From the IMG/VR virus record IMGVR_UViG_3300010354_000541, positions 1 through 26,332 of that record: a stretch of DNA of 26,332 bases; one strand, 5' to 3'. The position numbers and the translations under genes were made by a program. The stretch is from a virus. The first letter of the stretch is position 1, and the number at the start of each line of letters is the position of its first letter. The notes beneath the pieces were generated by a model that saw nothing but the letters and a program-made list of their open reading frames with translations, was not told the origin of the DNA and searched no databases. Positions 7,189 to 13,828 of this stretch are shown one piece after another.

Positions 7189-7650
7189 TTAGTTGATGAC
7201 GCCGCGCGTGGCGGAGTCGAAGATGAGGAGGGCGTCGGCGTTCCAGAGGGTGACGTCGACGGTGGGGAAGAGTTCGCAGGCCCGGGCCTTCAGCTTGTTT
7301 TTCCACTGGGTCGTGGTCAGGTCGCCTTTCGTGCCGCAGGTGTGCGTCTTCTGCCAGACGGCGGGACGGATGCGGTGAATCTTCCAGCCCATGGCGACAG
7401 CGGCGCCGTAGAGGACGCCCGTGTTCCACATCAGTTTGCCGATGGCGGAGCCGGGGATGTTCTTGCCGGCGAACAGCGGCGGCTCTTCGAGGTAGAGGCT
7501 GACGTCCTTGGCCTTGCAGCTGAGGTCGGCGAGGAGTTGGCAGACCTCGACATCAGAGCCGGGCATCTTGGCGGTCTGCACCGATCCGTCGATTGACCAG
7601 ACGATGCCGCCGTTCACGCCAGGGTCGATTGCTACGATGAGTTGGGCCAC
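7189..7650 (-). CDS. RuvC-like Holliday junction resolvase
   Basis: A 153-residue RNase H-fold nuclease of the RuvC type. It opens VAQLIVAIDPGVNGG, with the first catalytic Asp at residue 9. LYLEEPP supplies the acidic residue at 55-56, and NADALLIFDSA supplies D139 and D145. It should cut four-way junctions left by recombination or replication before packaging. The likely start is GTG at 7650, two residues before the first strand, 11 bases after the transglycosylase stop. No closer ATG exists, and the upstream open frame is a shadow of the neighbour. It joins the exonuclease, ERF and ligase in a full recombination set. Confidence 0.8.
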   Translation of the reverse strand: MAQLIVAIDPGVNGGIVWSIDGSVQTAKMPGSDVEVCQLLADLSCKAKDVSLYLEEPPLFAGKNIPGSAIGKLMWNTGVLYGAAVAMGWKIHRIRPAVWQKTHTCGTKGDLTTTQWKNKLKARACELFPTVDVTLWNADALLIFDSATRGVIN

Positions 7651-7661
7651 GGCAAGACCCT

Positions 7662-8105
7662 TTATCGTGGCTGACGCTGGGACAAGCGGAAAAGGTTGGC
7701 AACGCGGATGGCGTATTCGTTCGGGCGGAACTTGCGGTCGACGGCGCCTGACCAGCCCACGTTCCAGACCAAGGCAATCTGCTCGGGGGTCGGGGAGGCT
7801 ACGCCTATGCGCTTGAAGTTCGACCTGATCCAGCGGAGGTGGCTGGCGGCAATCATGTCCTGGGCGGTAGCGTCGCGCCACTTGGACCACGGGAAGCGGT
7901 AGTGGCCCTCGGCCTTGAGACGCTCCTCGGCGTCCTTCCAAGCCTCACGCCCGACCTGATACATCCCGCGTTCACCGGCGGCCCCGATGGCCTTACGGTT
8001 CATGCCGGACTCCACGTGGGCGATGGACTCCAGCAGAGTGGCGTCCGAAGCGGCGGCGGCGTTGAAGCCGAGGAGCAGCAGGGCGACGATGGAGAAAGGG
8101 CGCAT
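7662..8105 (-). CDS. Secreted lytic transglycosylase (SLT-like), likely endolysin
   Basis: This 147-residue protein begins with a Sec signal peptide (MRPFSIVALLLLGFNAAAAS; cleavage likely after AAA near residue 19). A goose-type or SLT lysozyme domain follows: LLESIAHVESGMN with the catalytic Glu at residue 32, and GAAGERGMYQV (41-51), the counterpart of the usual G-x-MQ motif. It should cut the glycan of peptidoglycan. Start 8105 is chosen because the signal peptide begins there. The longer frame overlaps the upstream gene. It lies 4.5 kb away from the membrane-protein cassette, and its own export signal would allow it to act without waiting for a holin. Confidence 0.8.
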   Translation of the reverse strand: MRPFSIVALLLLGFNAAAASDATLLESIAHVESGMNRKAIGAAGERGMYQVGREAWKDAEERLKAEGHYRFPWSKWRDATAQDMIAASHLRWIRSNFKRIGVASPTPEQIALVWNVGWSGAVDRKFRPNEYAIRVANLFRLSQRQPR

Positions 8106-8109
8106 GGGC

Positions 8110-8634
8110 TTATGCACGGGGCTTTCCCTCCTTGGCGTCGTTCCAGCGGTTAACCAATTTTTCTTGCAGATAGCCAACACAATCTGGCTCGTTATCCATT
8201 TCGTTTTTAAAGATTTCAGCCATCGCATCCCCGGCCTTGGTCAGCCGATCGACCTGTGCTTGCAGTTCCTTGTTCGGGATGATGGTGCGGGTGGTGAAGG
8301 CGGTCAGCCTATTTACTTCTGCTTGCAATCTAAAGTATCCTTCGTGAATATACCAGAAGTCCGTAAGAGCCTTATCACGTTCCTTAATCAGCCGCTCGAC
8401 CTCGGCCTTGAGGCGGGCGTTCTCGGCGTCGATTGCCGTGATGGTATGCTTGCCGCCCATCCCAAGGTTATCGCAGAGAGACTTGAGGCGGGCGTAGTCC
8501 TCGTATTCGACATACTTGCCGTCTTTGTCTTCAATCATACCAGCGTCTGGATAGCAGTATCTCGCACCAGTCACATCGGTAAACGACTTGGAGTAGAACT
8601 TGATGAAGTGATGGTATCGCTTTGGTTCGCTCAT
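8110..8634 (-). CDS. Coiled-coil protein A of a three-gene set
   Basis: A 174-residue protein with a less ordered, aromatic-rich start (MSEPKRYHHFIKFYSKSFTD) and a long coiled coil from about residue 65, containing ENARLKAEVERL. That 12-residue stretch recurs in the next two genes upstream and is encoded by the same DNA repeat. Further heptads of the form LQAEVNRL and LQAQVDRL follow. No catalytic motif, signal or membrane helix is seen. It may pair with the other two proteins through matching coils. It is linked to its upstream neighbour by an ATGA overlap. Confidence 0.7.
   Translation of the reverse strand: MSEPKRYHHFIKFYSKSFTDVTGARYCYPDAGMIEDKDGKYVEYEDYARLKSLCDNLGMGGKHTITAIDAENARLKAEVERLIKERDKALTDFWYIHEGYFRLQAEVNRLTAFTTRTIIPNKELQAQVDRLTKAGDAMAEIFKNEMDNEPDCVGYLQEKLVNRWNDAKEGKPRA
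8393..8421. repeat. 29-bp coiled-coil cassette repeat, copy 1
   Basis: This 29-base stretch is identical to 8815-8843 and 9045-9073. On the minus strand it encodes most of NARLKAEVER, the shared coil. Identity at every synonymous position indicates recent duplication or gene conversion instead of shared selection on protein alone. Confidence 0.85.
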
Positions 8635-8933
8635 TGGTTGTCTGGATTGATTTCCTCGTAGGTGGTCTTGCCTTCAAGTTCCTTGAGTTTGAGTTGAGCC
8701 GAAGGGGAGTGCATCACGGCCTTGGTCAGCCGCTCGACCTGTTCGCACAGGAAAGCCGACCTTGCCATTTCCTTTTCGTGCATCTGGTCAAGGCACTCGT
8801 TGCCCTCTTTAAGCCGCTCGACCTCGGCCTTGAGGCGGGCGTTATCTTGCTCAAGTGACTCCTTGCGCGGCGCAGGAATAGCGGGAGGCACGATTTTCGG
8901 ATTGGCCTTGGGAATAAATGAATGGTCGCTCAT
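8631..8933 (-). CDS. Coiled-coil protein B of a three-gene set
   Basis: A 100-residue protein with a Pro-rich start (MSDHSFIPKANPKIVPPAIP) then a coiled coil with DNARLKAEVERLKEGNECL, near-identical to the coil in the two flanking proteins, and later CEQVERLTKAV. The N-termini of the three differ while the coil is constant, which suggests a shared dimerisation cassette joined to different ends. ATGA overlaps link it to both neighbours. Function unknown. Confidence 0.7.
   Translation of the reverse strand: MSDHSFIPKANPKIVPPAIPAPRKESLEQDNARLKAEVERLKEGNECLDQMHEKEMARSAFLCEQVERLTKAVMHSPSAQLKLKELEGKTTYEEINPDNQ
8815..8843. repeat. 29-bp coiled-coil cassette repeat, copy 2
   Basis: Identical over 29 bases to the copies at 8393 and 9045, and in the same reading frame of its gene. 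Just outside the shared block the copies diverge. Confidence 0.85.
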
Positions 8934-9223
8934 ACGCTCGGCTTGCCCTCCTTGGCGGCGGCCTCTGCTGCTTTTCCCATCCGCTTGATGATGCCTTCGG
9001 CAATCTCAAAGGCATTCGTGAGTTGGCGATTGTCTTCCTTCAGGCGCTCGACCTCGGCCTTGAGGCGGGCGTTCTCGTCCTCTAGCGCTTCGTTCGATTT
9101 GTATGAGCCGTTAGCCCAGGCGATAGCGCTAACGCGTTCGACGTGTTCGCATGCTTCTTCGCCCTTTAGCGGAGGCATTCCGCTTCCTTCTCTGTGCCAC
9201 CAAATTTTAAAGTCTTTGCTCAT
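8930..9223 (-). CDS. Coiled-coil protein C of a three-gene set
   Basis: A 97-residue protein starting MSKDFKIWWHREGSGMPPLK. The WWHREGSGM segment followed by EEACEHVERVSAIAWANG recalls small phage proteins of unknown role. The coil EDENARLKAEVERLKEDN follows, carrying the cassette found in the next two genes. It ends KEGKPSV, echoing the KEGKPRA end of protein A, so C and A may be duplicates that diverged in their N-terminal parts. ATGA overlaps join it on both sides. Confidence 0.7.
   Translation of the reverse strand: MSKDFKIWWHREGSGMPPLKGEEACEHVERVSAIAWANGSYKSNEALEDENARLKAEVERLKEDNRQLTNAFEIAEGIIKRMGKAAEAAAKEGKPSV
9045..9073. repeat. 29-bp coiled-coil cassette repeat, copy 3
   Basis: Identical over 29 bases to the copies at 8393 and 8815. 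Copies 1 and 3 also agree on the next few bases to the right (TCTCG). Confidence 0.85.
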
Positions 9224-9504
9224 ACGCGGCGAGGGACTTGGGAGCCGGCGATCTCGAAGCCGTCGACCTCGTAGGAGTAAGTGATGCCGACCCAGCCACC
9301 GGCGGCGGCGTAGGCTTGCAGGCTAATCTTCGTGGCGCCGTCTTCGCTGAGGGCTTCGTGGTAGTGGTTCAAGAGCTTCTCCATGCGCTTGGACTCGATG
9401 GCGGTCTTCGCGGAGCAGATGTCCCCGGTCATGATGCGCTCGTTGATGTGGTAGATTTCGCTGAGGAGGGCGAGCATCCCGTCGAGGTGGCGGAATGAAC
9501 TCAT
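9220..9504 (-). CDS. Hypothetical protein
   Basis: A 94-residue protein, MSSFRHLDGMLALLSEIYHI at the start, with a helical first half and a strand-rich second half (GGWVGITYSYEVDGFEIAGS). No domain is recognised. It is part of the chain of ATGA-coupled genes from 9710 down to 8110, so it should be made in step with the coiled-coil proteins. Confidence 0.65.
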   Translation of the reverse strand: MSSFRHLDGMLALLSEIYHINERIMTGDICSAKTAIESKRMEKLLNHYHEALSEDGATKISLQAYAAAGGWVGITYSYEVDGFEIAGSQVPRRV

Positions 9505-9710
9505 CGGCTGCGGGCTTCCTCCAGAAGACGGCGGAGATTGGCGATTTCATCGGACTGGTCGGCGATGACGGCGTTTTGCAGGGTCACGGCGTCGTCGAGT
9601 CGGTCAGCCAGGGCGCGCAGGGCGTTGGCCGAGCGGTGCAGTTGGCGGGCGTAGGACCAGGGGACGAGCCACCAGAAGCGTGGCATGGAGTCGGGTTTGA
9701 TGATGTGCAT
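9501..9710 (-). CDS. Small coiled-coil protein with aromatic N-terminus
   Basis: A 69-residue protein: MHIIKPDSMPRFWWLVPWSY, then a helix with heptads (LRALADRLDDAVTLQNAVIA, then IANLRRLLEEARSR). The FWWLVPW stretch is too short for a membrane span but could lie on a membrane surface or bind a partner. Start 9710 is chosen because a C/A-rich leader (CCTACCAACCC) precedes it. A longer frame from 9821 would overlap the methyltransferase by 86 bases. It opens the coupled gene chain. Confidence 0.6.
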   Translation of the reverse strand: MHIIKPDSMPRFWWLVPWSYARQLHRSANALRALADRLDDAVTLQNAVIADQSDEIANLRRLLEEARSR

Positions 9711-9735
9711 GGGTTGGTAGGGGCGGTGGGAGGGG

Positions 9736-10941
9736 TCAGGCATTGGGATGAAGTTTTGCGTCAACTGCTGCGATCTGTTCGCCGATCCAGTGCATGACCG
9801 GCACGGCCATGGAGTTGCCACAGGCTTTGTAGCGTAGGCCGTCGGGGCACTCCTCCTCGGGCTTGCCCTTCCAGCTGATGCGCGACCAGTTGTCTGGGAA
9901 GCCTTGGAGGCGTTCGCACTCTATAGGGGTAAGGCGACGGACGGCCATCGAAGGTGAAAAGACGGCTCCAACATGATCGACATCGCTTGCCGCGGAACGT
10001 ACCGCCTGAGTTGTTTTCGATGTGGTTTGATTGTAGGTATCAAAGGCGACTGGGTAGGCAACGTGCGGAGTCTGGTCACCAGCGGAAGCCTTTTCGCTGG
10101 CTTGGACGATGTGTGGAGGCACTCCAACAGCGTGAGGGCCACGGGCGACGAGGCTGTCCATGACTTCCGACTCTCCGATGTGTGGTTCGTACTGGGCGTT
10201 TTCTCCTTGGTTATACGCGGCCCGATCAATGACAATCGGAAGACCTCGACCAGTTCCATCCTCGCTGCTGTGATATGACTTTGTCAGACAATGGGACGTC
10301 ACTCCTGTGGCACAGATGCCGCTTGTTTCAAAGCTTGCTCCAACATTGGAGGCAGAGCTTTTCCTCTTTTTGTTGCTCGCCTCAAGATACCCGCGCAGGC
10401 CTTCGCGGAGAGATAGAACCTCGGCGGGAGCTCTCCAGTCTCCAAGACACGCGACAACGAAGACTCGACGACGACGCTGGGGGACTCCGAAGTGTTGAGC
10501 GTCCAGCACTCGGTAGGCGAACCCATACCCGAGTTCGACCAGCCCTTGAAGGAAGCATCCGAAGTCAGATCCTTTAGGTTGACCTGACGACAGGCAGCCT
10601 GGGACGTTCTCCCATAGCACCCATCGGGGGCGGAGTTTAGCAGCCAATTCAAGAAAGGAGAGCATAAGCCGTCCCCTTGGGTCATTGAGTCCGGCCCTCT
10701 TGCCTGCGACGGAATAGCTCTGGCAGGGTGTGCCCCCACAGAGGAGGTCCACATCTCCAATTGAGAGGGGCCAGGATTGGTATTCGGTGAGTGAGCCATA
10801 GTTAGGTACGTTGGGGAAGCGGTGTTTTAGGATAGCGCAGGGGAAGGGTTCGATCTCGGAAAAGCCGACGGGAGTCCAGCCGAGCGGATGCCAAGCGACG
10901 GACGCGGCTTCCATGCCTGAACAGACGGATAGATAACGCAT
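9736..10941 (-). CDS. DNA cytosine-C5 methyltransferase
   Basis: This 401-residue enzyme has the ordered motifs of the family: motif I near the start (YLSVCSGMEAAS), motif IV GGTPCQSYSVAG with the catalytic Cys at 73, motif VI ENV (111-113), motif VIII QRRRRVF (155-161), motif IX RRLTPIECERLQGFP (from about 335) and motif X with GNSMAVPV near 375. Residues about 170-330 are the variable target-recognition region, so the methylated site cannot be read off. No restriction enzyme gene lies beside it. A role in shielding phage DNA from host restriction is likely. The start overlaps the stop of the HTH-like gene by one base (TAATG). Confidence 0.92.
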   Translation of the reverse strand: MRYLSVCSGMEAASVAWHPLGWTPVGFSEIEPFPCAILKHRFPNVPNYGSLTEYQSWPLSIGDVDLLCGGTPCQSYSVAGKRAGLNDPRGRLMLSFLELAAKLRPRWVLWENVPGCLSSGQPKGSDFGCFLQGLVELGYGFAYRVLDAQHFGVPQRRRRVFVVACLGDWRAPAEVLSLREGLRGYLEASNKKRKSSASNVGASFETSGICATGVTSHCLTKSYHSSEDGTGRGLPIVIDRAAYNQGENAQYEPHIGESEVMDSLVARGPHAVGVPPHIVQASEKASAGDQTPHVAYPVAFDTYNQTTSKTTQAVRSAASDVDHVGAVFSPSMAVRRLTPIECERLQGFPDNWSRISWKGKPEEECPDGLRYKACGNSMAVPVMHWIGEQIAAVDAKLHPNA

Positions 10942-11207
10942 TACTTCTGCCGCTTGTAAGGACCGCGGCGGTTAATGTTGACCCACGTAGTTCCGGTGAT
11001 GTCGAGCCACTGACGGAGGGTGCAGACGGTCGTGTCCAGGGCGGCGGCGGCATCAGCCTGAGACTTGCCGGCGGCGTTGAGCGCGGCGATCTGCGGGAGG
11101 ATGGCCTGCAGGCGACGGGCGGCGTATTCGGCCATCGGTCGCTTGAGGGGGAGAGGTCGGCCAGCGAAGGTGAGCGAGTCGACGTAGGGGTGGTTTGCGT
11201 TGGGCAT
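10941..11207 (-). CDS. Small HTH-like protein
   Basis: An 88-residue basic protein. Residues 46-70 (AAGKSQADAAAALDTTVCTL then RQWLD) fit a helix-turn-helix of the kind seen in transposase-like and phage regulatory proteins, and the tail RRGPYKRQK is basic. It is translationally coupled to the methyltransferase through TAATG, so it might regulate that gene. The DNA-binding call comes from pattern only. Confidence 0.6.
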   Translation of the reverse strand: MPNANHPYVDSLTFAGRPLPLKRPMAEYAARRLQAILPQIAALNAAGKSQADAAAALDTTVCTLRQWLDITGTTWVNINRRGPYKRQK

Positions 11208-11216
11208 GGTGGGGAA

Positions 11217-11549
11217 TTACTTGGTAGCGTTGATGTCGGCCTGCTGCTGGGACTCGTAGGCGACGACCTTGGCCTCGTCATCGGACTTCCAGGCGCCGCG
11301 GAACTCGACGACCATTGAGTTGTGGTCGGTGAGCCAAGCGATGCGCTTCTTGGCGACCAGCGGGGCGAAGTCGCCGGAGGTCGGTGCGGCATCGATGCGG
11401 GTGACGCGGACCTTGCCGGAGCCGTAGTTGATGGTGTAGAGCTCGTAGGACGCCTTGGCTCCGGCCTTGGCTCGGTGCTCGATGATGATGTCCTTGGCCG
11501 TCTGGAGGCGTTCGGGTTCGCTGATCTTAATCATTCCGATGCTGCTCAT
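11217..11549 (-). CDS. Hypothetical protein
   Basis: A 110-residue soluble protein, MSSIGMIKISEPERLQTAKD at the start, with alternating strands in the middle (SYELYTINYGSGKVRVTRID) and no recognised motif. Its leader is a clear case of the C/A-rich type (CCCACCCACACCCAACACAC) with no Shine-Dalgarno sequence. Function unknown. Confidence 0.7.
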   Translation of the reverse strand: MSSIGMIKISEPERLQTAKDIIIEHRAKAGAKASYELYTINYGSGKVRVTRIDAAPTSGDFAPLVAKKRIAWLTDHNSMVVEFRGAWKSDDEAKVVAYESQQQADINATK

Positions 11550-11579
11550 GTTCTGGGTGTGTTGGGTGTGGGTGGGAGA

Positions 11580-11720
11580 TTAGCGAACGCGGCGGACGAC
11601 GGCTTTGGCCTTGACCGGCTCCGGGCCGTTGATGGCGCGGTAGAGTTCCGGGCCACAGAACGTGACGACGGCCAGCCAGCCGAAGATGAGGATGGCGGCG
11701 AGGGTGACTAGGGATTTCAT
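11580..11720 (-). CDS. Small single-span membrane or secreted protein
   Basis: A 46-residue protein, MKSLVTLAAILIFGWLAVVT followed by FCGPELYRAINGPEPVKAKA and a basic end VVRRVR. Residues 4-22 form one hydrophobic helix. The leader CCACCCACAAAACACAACC matches that of neighbouring genes, which supports this start over the longer open frame from 11870, which overlaps the next gene. Function unknown. It could act at the host membrane early in infection. Confidence 0.6.
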   Translation of the reverse strand: MKSLVTLAAILIFGWLAVVTFCGPELYRAINGPEPVKAKAVVRRVR

Positions 11721-11742
11721 GGTTGTGTTTTGTGGGTGGATA

Positions 11743-11937
11743 TTAGGCGAGGCAGATGCCGTAAGCGTTAAGCACCTCGGTGACGTGCTCGGGATGGCCT
11801 TCAGCCTTCCAGGCGTTCCAGAGGTTCTTCGCGGCGATCTTGAAAGCCTTGTTGGCAGCGCGGCGGACAATCTTGTCAGACGAAATGCGGCCAGTGGAGG
11901 CGTTGCGGAGGGCGATGAGGGCTTCGGCGGTGTTCAT
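11743..11937 (-). CDS. Small hypothetical protein
   Basis: A 64-residue helical, basic protein (MNTAEALIALRNASTGRISS, then KIVRRAANKAFKIAAKNLWN). It is the first gene after the 212-base gap and so probably the first of the leftward early transcript. No domain is recognised. It may bind DNA given its charge, but this is only a guess. Confidence 0.6.
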   Translation of the reverse strand: MNTAEALIALRNASTGRISSDKIVRRAANKAFKIAAKNLWNAWKAEGHPEHVTEVLNAYGICLA

Positions 11938-12149
11938 GGTTTCGGTGGTGCGTCAATGACCTTGGCGAACTGTTCCGCATTCGTCAAGCACCTTTCCAAA
12001 CGAACCCTGTGCCGTTCTTCACGGCAACCCTTTCAATAGCGGGTTCGGGTCTGCGAGGCCCGGCATGGTGACCGTACCCCTCTCCGACTGAGTTCAGTTT
12101 GCCCCTAGGGTCGCCTCCGTCAAGGGGCATTAGACCCCTCTGGCTTGCC
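11938..12149. other. 212-base intergenic region between lysis-like and early gene runs
   Basis: No open frame of note. It holds a perfect hairpin at 12010-12026 (TGCCGT, loop TCTTC, ACGGCA) without a T tract, and a pair of GCCCCT/AGGGGC arms near 12099-12126. On the minus strand two TTGACG hexamers can be read as -35 boxes, but no good -10 lies 16-18 bases after either. As the only large gap in the minus-strand run, it is the best place for the early promoter and late terminator, which may use signals I cannot recognise. Confidence 0.5.
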
Positions 12150-12479
12150 CTAGGAGGCGTTTTGACGGCGGGAACGTAGGAAGACCGCCACCCCCACCCC
12201 TAAGCACCCCACGGCCAAGGCCCAGCCGAGGTCGCGGACGGCCTTCAGCGCCATCGTCGCGGAGGACAGGCCCTGCTCGACGCTGAGCGAGTCCGACTTG
12301 ATGCCTGCGTCCGTCACGATCATGACCAAGGCGTCCCGAGATTGCAGGGTGTCGAGGACATAGCCGGCAATGTAGGCCGACGAGAAAGCAGACACTCCCG
12401 CGAAGCCCGTGATGAGGGCGACCGCCAGCAGGAGGTTATCGCTTCCGCTTTGAGGCAGGCTTGGCTTTTGCTTTCCCAT
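12150..12479 (-). CDS. Two-span membrane protein, possible second holin or antiholin
   Basis: A 109-residue protein with two hydrophobic helices, at about 15-41 (NLLLAVALITGFAGVSAFSS onward) and 84-101 (LGWALAVGCLGVGVAVFL), separated by a polar loop and finished by RSRRQNAS. It overlaps the end of the LydA-type holin gene by 44 bases in another frame. A two-membrane-protein layout beside a holin is common in phage lysis cassettes, where the second protein is a holin partner or antiholin. That role is inferred from position and topology. Confidence 0.6.
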   Translation of the reverse strand: MGKQKPSLPQSGSDNLLLAVALITGFAGVSAFSSAYIAGYVLDTLQSRDALVMIVTDAGIKSDSLSVEQGLSSATMALKAVRDLGWALAVGCLGVGVAVFLRSRRQNAS

Positions 12480-12819
12480 TGGGTTTGGCGGCCTTAGCCG
12501 TTACGGCAGCGACTTCCTTTTCTCCGCGGGCCTTGATGTAACGCATCAGGTAGTCGAGGCACTCGGGAGCCGCGTAGCCTGCCGCGCCGACGACGGCCAT
12601 CCGAAGGCCCGGGCTGGAGATGTGTTCCTGGATGCCGTAGCCGACCATCGCGGCGGTGATCGCGGCGGCGAGGACACGACGCACGACCCAGCCGAAGGAG
12701 ACGGGCTCCGTCGAAAGCAGGAGACGGGCGGTCATCGCGAGGCCACCTAGGACCGAGGCGACGACGCCGTCCTTGAGTTCCTTCGGAATGGTTTCCGGGT
12801 CGATGGGCGAGGCGCTCAC
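12436..12819 (-). CDS. LydA-type holin (Phage_holin_3_3-like)
   Basis: A 127-residue protein with three likely membrane helices at about 18-35, 46-63 and 72-90. It has the family pattern: GGLAMTARLLLSTEPVSFGW, then RRVLAAAITAAMVGYGI, then AVVGAAGYAAPECLDYL. The glycine-rich third helix followed by a LDYL segment and a long Lys-rich cytoplasmic tail (AKPNGKAKAKPASKRKR) is typical of holins, which open the inner membrane at a set time. It overlaps both neighbours, the HExxH gene by 4 bases. Confidence 0.75.
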   Translation of the reverse strand: MSASPIDPETIPKELKDGVVASVLGGLAMTARLLLSTEPVSFGWVVRRVLAAAITAAMVGYGIQEHISSPGLRMAVVGAAGYAAPECLDYLMRYIKARGEKEVAAVTAKAAKPNGKAKAKPASKRKR

Positions 12820-13103
12820 GAGATGCGGGGGGGCTTGGCGTTGGGAGAGATGAGGACGCGGCGGTAGTCCTGGGACCAGAGCACGGCGGCGAGGTCTTTG
12901 CCTGCCCGGTCGACTTGAGCCTCGCTGAGAAAGGGGAACGTCAAGTGGATCTGTTCGTGGCAGAGCACCTCGAGCTGACGGCGTGCACCTAGGCGGGGGT
13001 CAATCTCGATGAGGTTCTCGCCAATGGTGGCCTGTCCCCACGCGCGCTCCTTGCCGAGTTTGCGCCAGACGACCTTGGCGGTCTTATGCTTGCGGCGGCT
13101 CAT
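12816..13103 (-). CDS. Small HExxH metallopeptidase-like protein
   Basis: A 95-residue protein of a small phage family. The middle reads ENLIEIDPRLGARRQLEVLC then HEQIH (residues 49-53), the HExxH zinc site, with the downstream LSEAQVDRAGKDLAAVLW helix that could supply a third ligand (E61 or D65). The family is widespread in phages with unknown substrate. Here it lies inside the lysis-like cassette, so peptide cleavage in the cell wall or envelope is a possible role, though there is no export signal. The start overlaps the lipoprotein gene by 20 bases. Confidence 0.7.
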   Translation of the reverse strand: MSRRKHKTAKVVWRKLGKERAWGQATIGENLIEIDPRLGARRQLEVLCHEQIHLTFPFLSEAQVDRAGKDLAAVLWSQDYRRVLISPNAKPPRIS

Positions 13104-13824
13104 CGTGCGTAGATTGGGAGGGCTTATTCACCGCATCGCGAACCTTGTCCCAGAGCCACCAGAGGCCGAGGCCGGCGGCGATGGCAATCGTGCCGACCGC
13201 GAGGGGCATGAAGAACGGGCTGTCGATGATGAAGGGCACCGACCCGCAGAAGGCTCCGCAGAGGAGCAGCGGGATGCCGATACGCGGGCCGAGGAACGCC
13301 GTGGACAGGGCGCCGATGGCGGCGAGGCCGGCGCCGACGAGCGTCCACGTCTGGGATGAGGCGTGCTTCTTCACGCGCTCGACCTCCTTCTGGAGTTCCA
13401 CAATCCGGGCGTCCTTCAGCTGAGAGACGCGGAGGGCTTCGGCCTGCTGGGCTTCGAGCTTCTCCCAGGCCTTGTTGACGGCGGTGGCGAGTTGGCGACC
13501 GAAGGCCATCTGCTTCTGGTAGTCCACGGGGTCGGCCTTTGTGGCCCGGGCAATCGCGAAGGCGACGTCGGCCTCGGGGGGCTGAGGCAGATAGGACTGA
13601 GCGAGGCGAGACTCGGCGACCACGACCTTCGGCTTGTCGGCGTTGCGCTCGATGGCGACCAGGGCGGAGGCGACGCGGTGGTCGGTCTTGTCCAGGTCTT
13701 TGCCTAGGGTCGCGACGACGTCCGGCTTGGTCGGGGCGTCCGGCTGCTTAGGCAGCGGCTCGTCCACGGGCTTGGACTTGCACCCAGCCAGGGCCACAAG
13801 GGCGATGACCAGGAGCAGGCGCAT
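13084..13824 (-). CDS. Lipoprotein with periplasmic coiled coil and C-terminal membrane helices (u-spanin-like)
   Basis: A 246-residue protein with a lipoprotein signal (MRLLLVIALVALAGC, lipobox LAGC, Cys 15). A Pro-rich linker follows (18-36), then a helical region with a coiled coil at about 118-156 (EKLEAQQAEALRVSQLKDAR onward). Three hydrophobic segments follow at about 159-179, 182-200 and 205-226, and a polar tail. A protein anchored by lipid at one end and by membrane helices at the other is the layout of unimolecular spanins, which join outer and inner membranes in the last step of lysis. The known type has one C-terminal helix, so three would be unusual. The role is inferred. Confidence 0.6.
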   Translation of the reverse strand: MRLLLVIALVALAGCKSKPVDEPLPKQPDAPTKPDVVATLGKDLDKTDHRVASALVAIERNADKPKVVVAESRLAQSYLPQPPEADVAFAIARATKADPVDYQKQMAFGRQLATAVNKAWEKLEAQQAEALRVSQLKDARIVELQKEVERVKKHASSQTWTLVGAGLAAIGALSTAFLGPRIGIPLLLCGAFCGSVPFIIDSPFFMPLAVGTIAIAAGLGLWWLWDKVRDAVNKPSQSTHDEPPQA

Positions 13825-13828
13825 AGAC

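Noticed and set aside
12040-12062. GGGTTCGGGTC, similar to a tRNA T-loop
   Set aside because: The flanking bases do not form the T stem, and no anticodon or acceptor arms can be built around it.
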